Assembly (NCBI GenBank): GCA_947474365.1
Contig: CANJIU010000005.1
Coordinates: 1-64,000, forward strand
Origin: Opitutia bacterium
GTDB lineage: Bacteria > Verrucomicrobiota > Verrucomicrobiia > Opitutales > Opitutaceae
Length of the DNA stretch: 64,000 nucleotides
Direction: 5' to 3'
Within the stretch, counting starts at the first letter, position 1. Every line of letters begins with the position of its first letter. Below the pieces are notes generated by a model, which searched no databases, was not told where the DNA came from, and worked only from the letters and a program-made list of their open reading frames with translations. Positions 17,679-26,123 of the stretch are shown here, in pieces. The translations under genes and the position numbers were made by a program.

Positions 17679-18866
17679 CTACTTGCCCGTTTCGTTCCAG
17701 AGGATTCGCAGATTCTTGGTGGCGCGGCCGGCGAGTACGAGATCGACGCGGCCGTCGCCGTTGAGATCGGCGCCCTTCATGTCCTCGATCGCCACCTCGG
17801 GTCCGGAGAGGTCGGTCTTGCGCCATTGCTTGCCGTCATTGTCCAGCGGAGTGAAGAGCCGTGCGCCCGGGGCGCCTTTCGGATTCATCGCGCGCCAGCC
17901 GACGGCAATCTGATCGCTGCCGACGTGGAGAAAATCGGCGACGACGACGGCGTGGCCGTCCTTAAGTGTGTCGTCGAGCACGAGCCGGGGCCAGAGGCTG
18001 CGCGTGTTGGCCGGATCGGTGTAAACCGCGCTGACGCCGCCGTGCATAGGCTCGATCGTCGCAAGGAAACGGGTGCCGCCGGGAAGTTTGCCGTCGCGGA
18101 CCTCGCCGGTCCATTGGTCGGAGATCTGGCGCTTCTTCCACGCGCCGCTGCTGCGGCCAAACCAAAAGATGCCCTCCTTGGAGCCGGTGATGAGTTCGTG
18201 CTCGGGATCGTTGTCCCAGTTGATCGGCTGGAAATTATGACTGGCGTGGGTGAAGTCACTGACGAGCGAGAGCGTCCACGGATCGCGCGGATTTGCCGGC
18301 ATGGTGTACGCGTAGACCTTGGAGCCTTCGCCGGCGTTGTTCTTGTTGCCGCGGCCGTGGAGCGGTTTGACGATGAGTTCCCAGGCTCCTTTCGGTGACA
18401 TCACCCAGTGCATGCGATGAACGGTCGGTTCGTGGTGCAGGCGGACGGCTTCCCACTTTTGGGTGCGATCTTTGGGTGCGATGAGGTAGAACACCGCCCC
18501 ACTCTTGGCGGTGTCGGTGGTCTCGCTCGGATTCCAGCCGGCGCCAACGGCGATCTCGCACTTGCCGTCGCCGTCAATGTCCTGGGCCGCGACGCAGACG
18601 TTGTCCTCCGGGGTGAGGTTTTCGGCGATGATATGTTTCTTCCAGGTGGGATTCTGGTACCACTGGATGGTGTTCTTGTCGGCGAGGATGATGTCCGGCC
18701 GCTTGTCGCCGTCGACGTCGGCGATCGCGATGCCGTAGCCAATGTTCACGGTCGTATCGATGTCCTGAACACGGAACTTGGGCTGCGGCGGTTCGGCGGC
18801 GGCGCAGTGGGCGGTGAGGGCCGCAAGAGTGGCGAGTGCGGAACAACGTGGGAGGCTCAATTTCAT
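17679..18866 (-). CDS. FG-GAP/VCBS repeat protein, secreted
   Basis: The protein has 395 residues starting at ATG 18866 with a signal peptide (LATLAALTAHCAAAE). It is a beta-propeller built of FG-GAP/VCBS-like repeats with calcium-binding loops: DVDGDKRPDIILAD, DIDGDGKCEIAVGAG and, near the end, DLNGDGRVDLVLAG. Many secreted proteins of this type occur beside glycan-degrading enzymes, where they may bind ligands. No catalytic motif is evident. It ends 24 bases from the convergent sulfatase gene and lies downstream of a sialidase-like gene on the same strand. Confidence 0.83.
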   Translation of the reverse strand: MKLSLPRCSALATLAALTAHCAAAEPPQPKFRVQDIDTTVNIGYGIAIADVDGDKRPDIILADKNTIQWYQNPTWKKHIIAENLTPEDNVCVAAQDIDGDGKCEIAVGAGWNPSETTDTAKSGAVFYLIAPKDRTQKWEAVRLHHEPTVHRMHWVMSPKGAWELIVKPLHGRGNKNNAGEGSKVYAYTMPANPRDPWTLSLVSDFTHASHNFQPINWDNDPEHELITGSKEGIFWFGRSSGAWKKRQISDQWTGEVRDGKLPGGTRFLATIEPMHGGVSAVYTDPANTRSLWPRLVLDDTLKDGHAVVVADFLHVGSDQIAVGWRAMNPKGAPGARLFTPLDNDGKQWRKTDLSGPEVAIEDMKGADLNGDGRVDLVLAGRATKNLRILWNETGK

Positions 18867-19003
18867 GGGGAGGGGGAAGTGGGTCGGAATCCGAACGGTG
18901 GAGCCGCTGCGAAGCAACGTTTTGCTGCGGGCCCCGGATTCGAGCGCGGACGGAGGTGCGTCGTTGCGGCCCGCACGTCGGTTCCGCCTTGCGCGCCGCG
19001 TTG

Positions 19004-20278
19004 CTATTGCCGGAGCCAGCTGAGGTTGAAGCGAATAAACCCGACCTCCGCATCGGGCAGTTCCGGTTTCCGCATCCGGTAGAGGAGACCGACCACGCCG
19101 TCGGGAAGCACGACAAGGTCGGAGTAACTGGCGCCGCCCGGATGCACGAGTTTGTGCGCCCACGTCTGGCCCGCGTCGCCGCTCGAACTGATCACGAGTT
19201 TCTTGCGATCCACCGGCTCCTCGCACCGGCTCAGGAGCAGGACCTGCTGGGCGCCGTCGTGGACCACGTTGAGGCCACAGTCTACGCCGCGATACGTGGG
19301 CATCGCGCTGTCGTAACCCGGCATGCTCCACTCCAGCCCCTGTTGCATTCCGATGATCACACCGCGGCGTGACGACGGGCCGTTGCCGGTGCGGGCATTG
19401 AGATACAGCCGACCGTCGTCGAGTTCGACGATCCGCGATTCCGTCGCGTTTAATTCCGTCCCGAACGCCGGACCCGCGTGCCATACCTTTCCGCCGTCGT
19501 CGCTGTAGAGGAGGGACAATCCGTATCGTCGGCTCTTTTCCGGGATGCCCTTGCCCTCCCGATTGACCAACGCGGTGCGGTTCCAGAATTGCATGAGCAA
19601 CCGACCGCTCCGCAATTGCAGCCCGTGACCCGGCCCCGGCATGTGAAACGCGCGGCCAAGATGATCGCAGGGGAAACCGTGCTCGTCCTTCACCCAGTCG
19701 CCCGTCGCGTCCCGGTTCGCGGTGGCGTCGGCCTTTGTGTTGAGCAGGTCGGTCACTTCGACGCGCGCGGACCAGGTGACACCCTCGTCGTCGCTGGTGC
19801 GGTAAAAGTTGCGGGTGTAGCGTTGGGTGTTCTTTCCGCCCACCGCGCCCTCGTTCAGCACATAAAAGATGAAAACCCGGCCGGACTTCCGGTCGGTGAC
19901 CGCGGCCGGATTTGCCCAACACTCACGTTTTCCGTCCTGGCCGTGGGCTTTCCAGTATTCTCCGTCGGCTTTTTCGACGAGGATGTTGTCCGACCAGGTG
20001 CGTCCTCCGTCGTGGCTCCGCTTCAAGGCGAGGTGATGGGGCTCCGTATCCGGCGGGTCCTGGCTCGGCAAGCGCGCCTCCGCAAACGCGAGCACGGTTC
20101 CGCGTGGCGTAACCGTGAGCCCGTAGACAAAATACGAGCCGATCGCCTGCTCGTGCTTTTTCCAGACGACCAACTCCTCGAACAATGGCGGAGCGACATC
20201 GGCGGCCGGCAGGCCGCGTGAGAACAGGGCGGAAACGACAAGGACGACGCGGAAACGCTGAAGGAGGAGGAGAATCAT
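19004..20278 (-). CDS. Sialidase-like BNR-repeat protein (second copy), secreted
   Basis: The 424-residue protein starts at ATG 20278 with a signal peptide (VVLVVSALFSRGLPAADV). Four Asp-box-like motifs are visible: SHDGGRTW, SDDEGVTW, SDDGGKVW and SGDAGQTW. It belongs to the same broad sialidase superfamily as the protein at 13257-14339 but differs clearly in sequence and has an additional insertion (RDATGDWVKDEHGFPCDHLG). The end (EVGFIRFNLSWLRQ) matches the C-terminal pattern of the other copy (ARFNLPW). The sugar it acts on is unknown. It sits in a same-strand series with the FG-GAP gene and the DUF1961 gene. Confidence 0.85.
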   Translation of the reverse strand: MILLLLQRFRVVLVVSALFSRGLPAADVAPPLFEELVVWKKHEQAIGSYFVYGLTVTPRGTVLAFAEARLPSQDPPDTEPHHLALKRSHDGGRTWSDNILVEKADGEYWKAHGQDGKRECWANPAAVTDRKSGRVFIFYVLNEGAVGGKNTQRYTRNFYRTSDDEGVTWSARVEVTDLLNTKADATANRDATGDWVKDEHGFPCDHLGRAFHMPGPGHGLQLRSGRLLMQFWNRTALVNREGKGIPEKSRRYGLSLLYSDDGGKVWHAGPAFGTELNATESRIVELDDGRLYLNARTGNGPSSRRGVIIGMQQGLEWSMPGYDSAMPTYRGVDCGLNVVHDGAQQVLLLSRCEEPVDRKKLVISSSGDAGQTWAHKLVHPGGASYSDLVVLPDGVVGLLYRMRKPELPDAEVGFIRFNLSWLRQ

Positions 20279-20301
20279 CGAAGGGTCGACACGTGCGGAC
20301 G

Positions 20302-22200
20302 TCAGTCGCTCAAGAGGGCGCCCGCGATGCCGCGCTCGCCGGCGACCGAGTAGAGGAGATAGGTCTTGCTGCCATCGCGAAAAATATAGGGATCGCGCAG
20401 TTCCCGAAACAGCGGACGTGGCATCTTCTGCATTCCCTGGTTCGTCGCCGCCTCAAGCGGCATGTTACCGCCTTCATAGTCCATCGTCGGCAGCAGGACG
20501 GATACGGGAGGAGAGAGGCGCCACGAAGTCCAGTCCCCCGTCAATTTGGCCTGCGCGCACATGAGGTGCTCGGGTAAATCACCGCCGCGGCTGAAAAACA
20601 CCGTCAGGACGTCGCCGTCGATCTTGAGGCCCGAGTGCCGGATTTCTCCAGGCAGGCTGTCCGTCTCGCCGCTTTCCCGTTTCAGGGCGTTTCGGGTGCC
20701 GATGGTGGGGAGCCCGGTGCCACGGGTCTTGTTGCCCACGGCCTCCGAAAAGGCGGGATTGCCGGCCTCGAAGTCCGTCAGTCCGTCACGCGAGCGCGTG
20801 AGTGCGCCGACGCGGTCGAGCGCAAAGTAATAACCGTCACGGCGAAAAACCCGGAAATAGGGTTCGCCGATCGGCTTCGTCCCGATGGGACGGAAGCTGA
20901 TGCCGTCCGCCGAAAGGGCGATGCCCGAGCGATGGCCCCAGACCTGGGACGGTGGCAGCGAGAGGTGAAAATACATCCGGATTTCCCGTCGCTCGTCGTC
21001 GACGTGGACGTCGGGCGACGCGATGTGTTTGCCCTCGATTTCGGGTGCGCTCGCGGGTTGTGCCGCCCGTACGGCTGCCACGACGGTGTCGAGTCGCAGC
21101 GTGCCGGGTTCGTAGATTTTCCAGGGACCTTCGATCTGATTTGCGTAGGCCAAGCGGATGTACGCGCCTTTGTGGTCGGCGAAGTAGAGATAATATTTTC
21201 CGAGCGGATTCGGTAGCCAGGCGGGCACCTGGATCAGCGATGGGTAGCAGATGTTGGTGCCATCGCGCCCGGCGAGCATCTCGGGACGAATGAGCGGGTT
21301 CTCCTTGAAGCGCGCGACGGCGGGCGGGTGGGGCGGGGGAGAGGAAGCGTTCGGTCGGGTGGCGGCCGCGGCAGCTGCGTCCGGTTTGAGCCGGAAAATC
21401 TTCAGATGATCATATTCGCAGCGCACCGTGTGCCCCATCTGGCGCAAAGCGATCCAACCGGAATGGTTCCAGACCGGGCCGTGGGTCTTGCCGTCGTCAT
21501 CGAACGCGACCGCGATGACATCGTCCACCATCAGTCGAATCGTTCCACCCCGCTTGTAGAGCCGGATGGTTTGAAACGTATCGGCGGGGGCGCTGGCGAT
21601 CAGATCGGTGCCGGTGGCCACGAGGTGAAAGCCAGCATTCTTGCGTACATTGGCGGTCCCGCGATTGCCGGCCCAATACGAGATGTGATAATTGCTCAGG
21701 TCGCCGCTATGGTACTCGCGAAACACACCTGAGCGCGGTTTCAGCGTAGGATCGAACACGCTTTCGCCGCGCGCGCCGCGGGCGTTGAAAAATACGATGT
21801 TCAAGCCTTCCTGGCGGTTTTGCGGCCGGACCGTGAACTCGAGCAGGAAATCTGCCGGCGCCTCGGTTTTCAACCAACACACGAGGTGATTTTCTTTGTC
21901 CGCGTTTTCGAGCACGAGTTTGCCGTGCTCGATTGCCAGGCGTTTGCCACCCTCCAACTTCCAGTTTTCCAACTCTGCGGTATTGTCGAACGTGGTCTGA
22001 TAAACGGGTTTCGCCCAATCCACGTTTGTCGGAATGAATCGTTTTCCGACGTCGGCGTGCGGCGGAGGCTCGGGTTGGTCGGCCGAAAACGAAACCGGAG
22101 GAGAAAGCATCAGTGCCGCCAGGAGGATCAACTGGACGGGGCGCCAGAAGGCTTCGCACCGTTCGAAGAAAAAACGCTCCAATCGAACGTGGGCTGACAT
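20302..22200 (-). CDS. DUF1961-like domain fused to a GH43-like five-bladed propeller
   Basis: The 632-residue secreted protein starts at ATG 22200 and has a hydrophobic N-terminal segment (LILLAALMLSPPVSFSA). Residues about 60-275 resemble a DUF1961 jelly-roll (VYQTTFDNTAELENW, EYHSGDLSNYHISYWAGNRG, GWIALRQMGHTVRCEYDHL). After a Pro-rich linker (about 275-295), residues 300-632 look like a GH43/GH117-type propeller (NICYPSLIQVP, YYLYFADHKGAYIRLAY, RDPYIFRDGSKTYLLYSVAGE). It is likely to bind and hydrolyse a glycan. The gene ends 23 bases before the sialidase-like gene and starts just after the maturase gene's stop, so the three are probably one transcript. Confidence 0.72.
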   Translation of the reverse strand: MSAHVRLERFFFERCEAFWRPVQLILLAALMLSPPVSFSADQPEPPPHADVGKRFIPTNVDWAKPVYQTTFDNTAELENWKLEGGKRLAIEHGKLVLENADKENHLVCWLKTEAPADFLLEFTVRPQNRQEGLNIVFFNARGARGESVFDPTLKPRSGVFREYHSGDLSNYHISYWAGNRGTANVRKNAGFHLVATGTDLIASAPADTFQTIRLYKRGGTIRLMVDDVIAVAFDDDGKTHGPVWNHSGWIALRQMGHTVRCEYDHLKIFRLKPDAAAAAATRPNASSPPPHPPAVARFKENPLIRPEMLAGRDGTNICYPSLIQVPAWLPNPLGKYYLYFADHKGAYIRLAYANQIEGPWKIYEPGTLRLDTVVAAVRAAQPASAPEIEGKHIASPDVHVDDERREIRMYFHLSLPPSQVWGHRSGIALSADGISFRPIGTKPIGEPYFRVFRRDGYYFALDRVGALTRSRDGLTDFEAGNPAFSEAVGNKTRGTGLPTIGTRNALKRESGETDSLPGEIRHSGLKIDGDVLTVFFSRGGDLPEHLMCAQAKLTGDWTSWRLSPPVSVLLPTMDYEGGNMPLEAATNQGMQKMPRPLFRELRDPYIFRDGSKTYLLYSVAGERGIAGALLSD

Positions 22201-22201
22201 T

Positions 22202-23476
22202 CTACTTAATTTGTTTCCGCAGCCATGCCGACCGCGGCATCTGTATAATGGTCGCCGGGGCCTGACGGGTGGCGATCAAGGCCGCCATGGTGCGCATGGG
22301 TGAATCGATGTGAGTGAAAAACTTTTTGTAGCCGGCGCACAGGTAATTGAGGCCAGGCTCGCCATCCGGGGTACGGAGGAAGCGATGCTTGGGGCACTCG
22401 CCGTGACAGGCGAATTTCACCGGGCACTCACGGCAGTACCGCGGCAAAGTGGCGGACTTGGCCAATCCGAAGGCGCGTTGCGCTGGGGAATCGACCATCG
22501 TCGCCAGCGATTGGTTCATCAGATTGCCGAGGTGGTAGCGGGGATAGACGTAGTGGTCGCAGCTGTAGATGTCGCCGTTGTGCTCGACGGCGAGTGCGGT
22601 TCCGCAGTTTTCGGAGAACACACAGACGCCGGCTGGGTTTCCGGTCCAGTTGGCCAGGGCCGCGTCAAATTGCTGGATGAAGATCTTTCCTACATCACGT
22701 TGCACCCATTCGTCGAAAATTCGCCGGAGGAACTCGCCGAACTCCGCGGGGCGCACGCTCCACGGCGTCACCTGCGTGTCGAGTGCCCCTGGGTCATCGT
22801 GCTCGGGCGGCGCCGCCAGCCAGAGGTCCTTGTCGCTCGGATTGGGCGCGTTGCGCTCCACGATCGGGATGAACTGGATGTAGCCCGAACCGACCTCGCG
22901 GAGAAACCGGTAGACCTCGAGTGGTTGGACGGAGTTTTTCCGATGAACGGTCGTGAGGGTGTTGAATTCCACCCCGTGCTTTTTCAGCACCTGCAGGCCT
23001 GCCATCACGCGGTCGAAGGTCGGGCGGCCGCCCTTGTCGACGCGATAGGCATCGTGCAGATGTTTCGGGCCGTCGATGCTGAGGCCAACCAGGAAGCGCT
23101 GCTCGCGGAGGAACTCGCCCCATTCGTCATCCAGCAGGACGCCGTTGGTTTGAAACGCGTTTTCGATGGTCTTGCCCTGGGCATGGCGTGCCTGCAGCGC
23201 CACGGCCTCGCGGAAGAAACCCACGCCGAGGAGCGTAGGTTCTCCGCCCTGCCAGGCGAAGCTGACCGTAGAACTTGGTTGGGCGGCGATGTAATCGCGG
23301 ATGTAGGCTTCAAGCACGTCGGGTTTCATCCGCATGCTGGCGGGCTCGCCGTAGAGCCGCTCCTTTTCGAGATAGAAGCAGTAGCTGCAGTCGAGGTTGC
23401 ATTTCGACCCGATGGGCTTGGTCATCAGGTGGAAGGGCCGCTGCGCCACCTCGTGGGGACTGCTGGGAAAACTCAC
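22202..23476 (-). CDS. Anaerobic sulfatase-maturating enzyme (radical SAM, SPASM)
   Basis: This cytoplasmic enzyme converts the active-site Cys or Ser of sulfatases to formylglycine. The radical SAM motif CNLDCSYC lies at residues 26-33 when started at GTG 23476, a start that gives the 17-residue lead-in seen in known maturases; ATG 23425 is the first ATG. Further signatures are WQGGEPTLLG, QTNGVLLDDEWGEF, SIDGPKHLHDAYR and FIQQFDAALANWTG. The SPASM cysteines are in CVFSENCG, SCDHYVYP, CRECPVKFACHGECPKHRF and NYLCAGY. The frame continues far upstream without a stop but antisense to the next gene, which is not coding. It supports the Cys-type sulfatase of this locus. Confidence 0.92.
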   Translation of the reverse strand: MSFPSSPHEVAQRPFHLMTKPIGSKCNLDCSYCFYLEKERLYGEPASMRMKPDVLEAYIRDYIAAQPSSTVSFAWQGGEPTLLGVGFFREAVALQARHAQGKTIENAFQTNGVLLDDEWGEFLREQRFLVGLSIDGPKHLHDAYRVDKGGRPTFDRVMAGLQVLKKHGVEFNTLTTVHRKNSVQPLEVYRFLREVGSGYIQFIPIVERNAPNPSDKDLWLAAPPEHDDPGALDTQVTPWSVRPAEFGEFLRRIFDEWVQRDVGKIFIQQFDAALANWTGNPAGVCVFSENCGTALAVEHNGDIYSCDHYVYPRYHLGNLMNQSLATMVDSPAQRAFGLAKSATLPRYCRECPVKFACHGECPKHRFLRTPDGEPGLNYLCAGYKKFFTHIDSPMRTMAALIATRQAPATIIQMPRSAWLRKQIK

Positions 23477-23626
23477 GGGGAAAAATTGCCCGACGGTTCC
23501 GTGGCCGTCGAGCTTCGCGTACGACTCCTTCCCGGTGGGCGCCAGCCTCGTGGTGAACGAATTCACCGTGCTCGGGGTTGATCTTCCGCCGAATGCGCTG
23601 CCATCCTGCCCGTCCGTCACCCGCAC

Positions 23627-26077
23627 ATGATTCACCGTCGTCCCCTGACTTTTGCATTTTGGTTCGTGCTGGCCGCTGCCGCGTGGGCCGCGGAGCCGGA
23701 AGCGAAGCATTTTGAAATCAGCGGGATTTATCCGCATCTCGGGTATTTTAACCAGGAAGCGGAGTGCGGGACCGGGGCGGTGGTGCCGTGGGCGGAACGG
23801 CTGTGGGTTGTCACCTATGCGCCGCACAAGCCGAAAGGGTCCACCGACAAGCTCTACGAAATCACGTCCGACCTGCAGCAAATCATCCGTCCGGAGAGCA
23901 TCGGCGGCACGCCGGCCAACCGGTTCATCCACCGCGAATCGCAGCAACTCTTCATCGGTCCGTATGTCATCGATGCGCAGCGGCACGTGCGGGCGATATC
24001 GTACGAGCAGATGTACGGCCGGCACACGGGCACCGCACGCCATTTGTTCGACCCGGCCAAGAAGGTCTATTACGCGACGATGGAAGAGGGTTTTTACGAG
24101 GTCGATGTGCGCACGCTCGCTATCACCGAACTCTTCCGCGACGAGCAGTTGAAGGGTGGCCACAAGGCCGCGCTGCCCGGCTATCATGGCAAAGGATTTT
24201 TCTCCGGGCAGGGACAGGTCGTGTACGCGAACAACGGCGAGCACGGCAAGGACGCGCTCAGCAAGCCGGAGATTCCCAGCGGCGTGCTGGCGGCGTGGGA
24301 TGGCCGGAGCGACGCGTGGTCGGTTGTGCGACGCAACCAATTCACTGAGGTCACGGGGCCCGGAGGGATCTATGGCAACGAACACCCGGCAACCGATCCG
24401 ATTTGGTCCATTGGCTGGGATTTCCGATCGCTCATCCTGATGGTGCTCGATGGAGGCAAGTGGCACTCGTACCGGCTCCCTAAATCGAGTCACTCCTACG
24501 ATGGCGCCCACGGTTGGAACACGGAGTGGCCGCGCATCCGCGAGATCGGGGAAAAAGACCTGTTGATGACGATGCACGGGGCCTTCTGGCGTTTTCCGCC
24601 AGATTTCTCCCCGGCGAAATCTTCGGGTGTGGCGCCGCGCTCGAATTACCTGAAGGTCGTCGGTGACTTTACGCGCTGGGGCGACCGGCTCGTGATGGGA
24701 TGCGACGACACGGCCCAGAGCGAATTCCTCAACAAGCGGCGCGCAAAAGGAAAGCTGGCGGCGCCCGGGCAATCGCAGTCCAACCTTTGGTTCATCGAGC
24801 CGGCCCGGCTCGATCGCATCGGCCCGGCGATTGGTCGGGGCGCGGTATGGAGCGATGATCCGGTGAAACAGGGCGTGGCGTCCGAGTCGTTTCTTTTTTC
24901 CGGCTTCGACCAGCGGGTGCTTCACCTTGCACACGACGGAAGTTCGGCCGTCACGTTCACGCTCGAGGTCGACCGGCTGGGCAACAATCAGTGGGCCGAA
25001 CTGCGGCGCGTGGAGGTGCCGGCGACCGGGTACGCGTGGACCGCATTTTCGGAAAAGGAAAAGGGCGCCTGGGTGCGGGTGAAGGCGTCGCGGGACTGTG
25101 CGAAGGCGACGGCGTTCTTTTCGATGCGGAACCTCGACCGCCGGCCGGCGCGCGCCGAGCCGCGTTTTGACGGGTTGATCGAGCAGGATGCGAAGCGTGC
25201 GAACGGGGGCTTGTTGCACGCGCGGGGCGAGGGCAAGAAGACCCTGGGCTTCGCGGCAACGCGGGTGGTCGACGGTAAGACGGAGCCGGCGGCGTTCTAC
25301 GAAATGGGACCCGATATGGTCTTGCGGCGACGCGAGGATGCGGCCGCGGTGACGTGGATGGAGGCCAACGTGGCGATTCCCCGTGATGCGGTGACGATCG
25401 ACGCCGCATCGGTCGTGTACACGGACGAACAAGGAAAGCATTTTCGCCTGCCGAAGGGCCGGAGTGATTTTGTGGCGGACGGGCCGTTCGGGGCGGAGCG
25501 GACGGTTCGCGAAGTCGCGACCGAGCGCGATGTGCTCAATTGCGCCGGCACCTTTTTTGAGTTGCCGGCGGAGAACGCGGGAGGGATTGGAAAGGTTCGG
25601 CCGATCGCGACGCACAACCGGCGCATCCACGACTATGCCAGCTGGCGCGGGATGCTCGTGATGTCGGGCGTGGCGGCGGATGCGCCGACCTACAACCGGC
25701 ACGTCATCCGTTCCGACGACGGTCGCGTGGCAGTGTGGGTGGGAGCGATCGACGATTTGTGGACGTTGGGGCGTCCGGTGGGCGAGGGTGGCCCGTGGAA
25801 GGACACGACGGTGAAGGCCGGCGATCCGTCCGATCCCTATTTGATGACGGCGTACGAGAAGAAGAAGCTGACGCTTTCGCACGGCTCGGCGCAACCGGTG
25901 CGAATCACGGTGCAGGTTGACCTCACGGGCACCGGGCATTGGGTGAGCTATAAGTCCTTTGAGGTGCCGGCCGGAAAGGAATCGGTTCACGTCTTCCCGG
26001 ATGGTTATCAAGCTTACTGGTTACGCGTCACCGCCGACGTTGCCACGACGGCTACCGCGTGGCTTACCTACGAATGA
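23627..26077 (+). CDS. Large secreted protein of unknown function, beta-propeller-like
   Basis: The 816-residue protein starts at ATG 23627 with a signal peptide (FAFWFVLAAAAWAAE). The sequence is rich in beta-strand and aromatic residues. Two segments resemble each other: residues about 430-500 (SFLFSGFDQRVLHLAHDGS, FTLEVDRLGNNQWAELRRVEVP) and the C-terminal part (MTAYEKKKLTLSHGS, ITVQVDLTGTGHWVSYKSFEVP), which points to a duplicated domain. I do not recognise the family and see no catalytic signature. It diverges from the maturase gene with about 150 bases between and leads, with a 46-base gap, into the FAD-oxidoreductase gene. Confidence 0.85.
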   Translation: MIHRRPLTFAFWFVLAAAAWAAEPEAKHFEISGIYPHLGYFNQEAECGTGAVVPWAERLWVVTYAPHKPKGSTDKLYEITSDLQQIIRPESIGGTPANRFIHRESQQLFIGPYVIDAQRHVRAISYEQMYGRHTGTARHLFDPAKKVYYATMEEGFYEVDVRTLAITELFRDEQLKGGHKAALPGYHGKGFFSGQGQVVYANNGEHGKDALSKPEIPSGVLAAWDGRSDAWSVVRRNQFTEVTGPGGIYGNEHPATDPIWSIGWDFRSLILMVLDGGKWHSYRLPKSSHSYDGAHGWNTEWPRIREIGEKDLLMTMHGAFWRFPPDFSPAKSSGVAPRSNYLKVVGDFTRWGDRLVMGCDDTAQSEFLNKRRAKGKLAAPGQSQSNLWFIEPARLDRIGPAIGRGAVWSDDPVKQGVASESFLFSGFDQRVLHLAHDGSSAVTFTLEVDRLGNNQWAELRRVEVPATGYAWTAFSEKEKGAWVRVKASRDCAKATAFFSMRNLDRRPARAEPRFDGLIEQDAKRANGGLLHARGEGKKTLGFAATRVVDGKTEPAAFYEMGPDMVLRRREDAAAVTWMEANVAIPRDAVTIDAASVVYTDEQGKHFRLPKGRSDFVADGPFGAERTVREVATERDVLNCAGTFFELPAENAGGIGKVRPIATHNRRIHDYASWRGMLVMSGVAADAPTYNRHVIRSDDGRVAVWVGAIDDLWTLGRPVGEGGPWKDTTVKAGDPSDPYLMTAYEKKKLTLSHGSAQPVRITVQVDLTGTGHWVSYKSFEVPAGKESVHVFPDGYQAYWLRVTADVATTATAWLTYE

Positions 26078-26123
26078 AGTCGTCCGCTTTCCAAGCTCCA
26101 CCAGTCCCCATTTCCAACATCCC

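Noticed and set aside
13257-20278. The two BNR proteins as confirmed sialidases
   Set aside because: Asp boxes define the propeller but not sialic acid; the arginine triad could not be established and no sialic acid catabolic genes are seen.
23477-26011. Minus-strand frame that continues upstream of the maturase gene for about 845 codons
   Set aside because: It is antisense to the secreted 816-residue protein, is Arg- and His-rich and has no family motif. It stays open because of GC-rich codon bias on the other strand.
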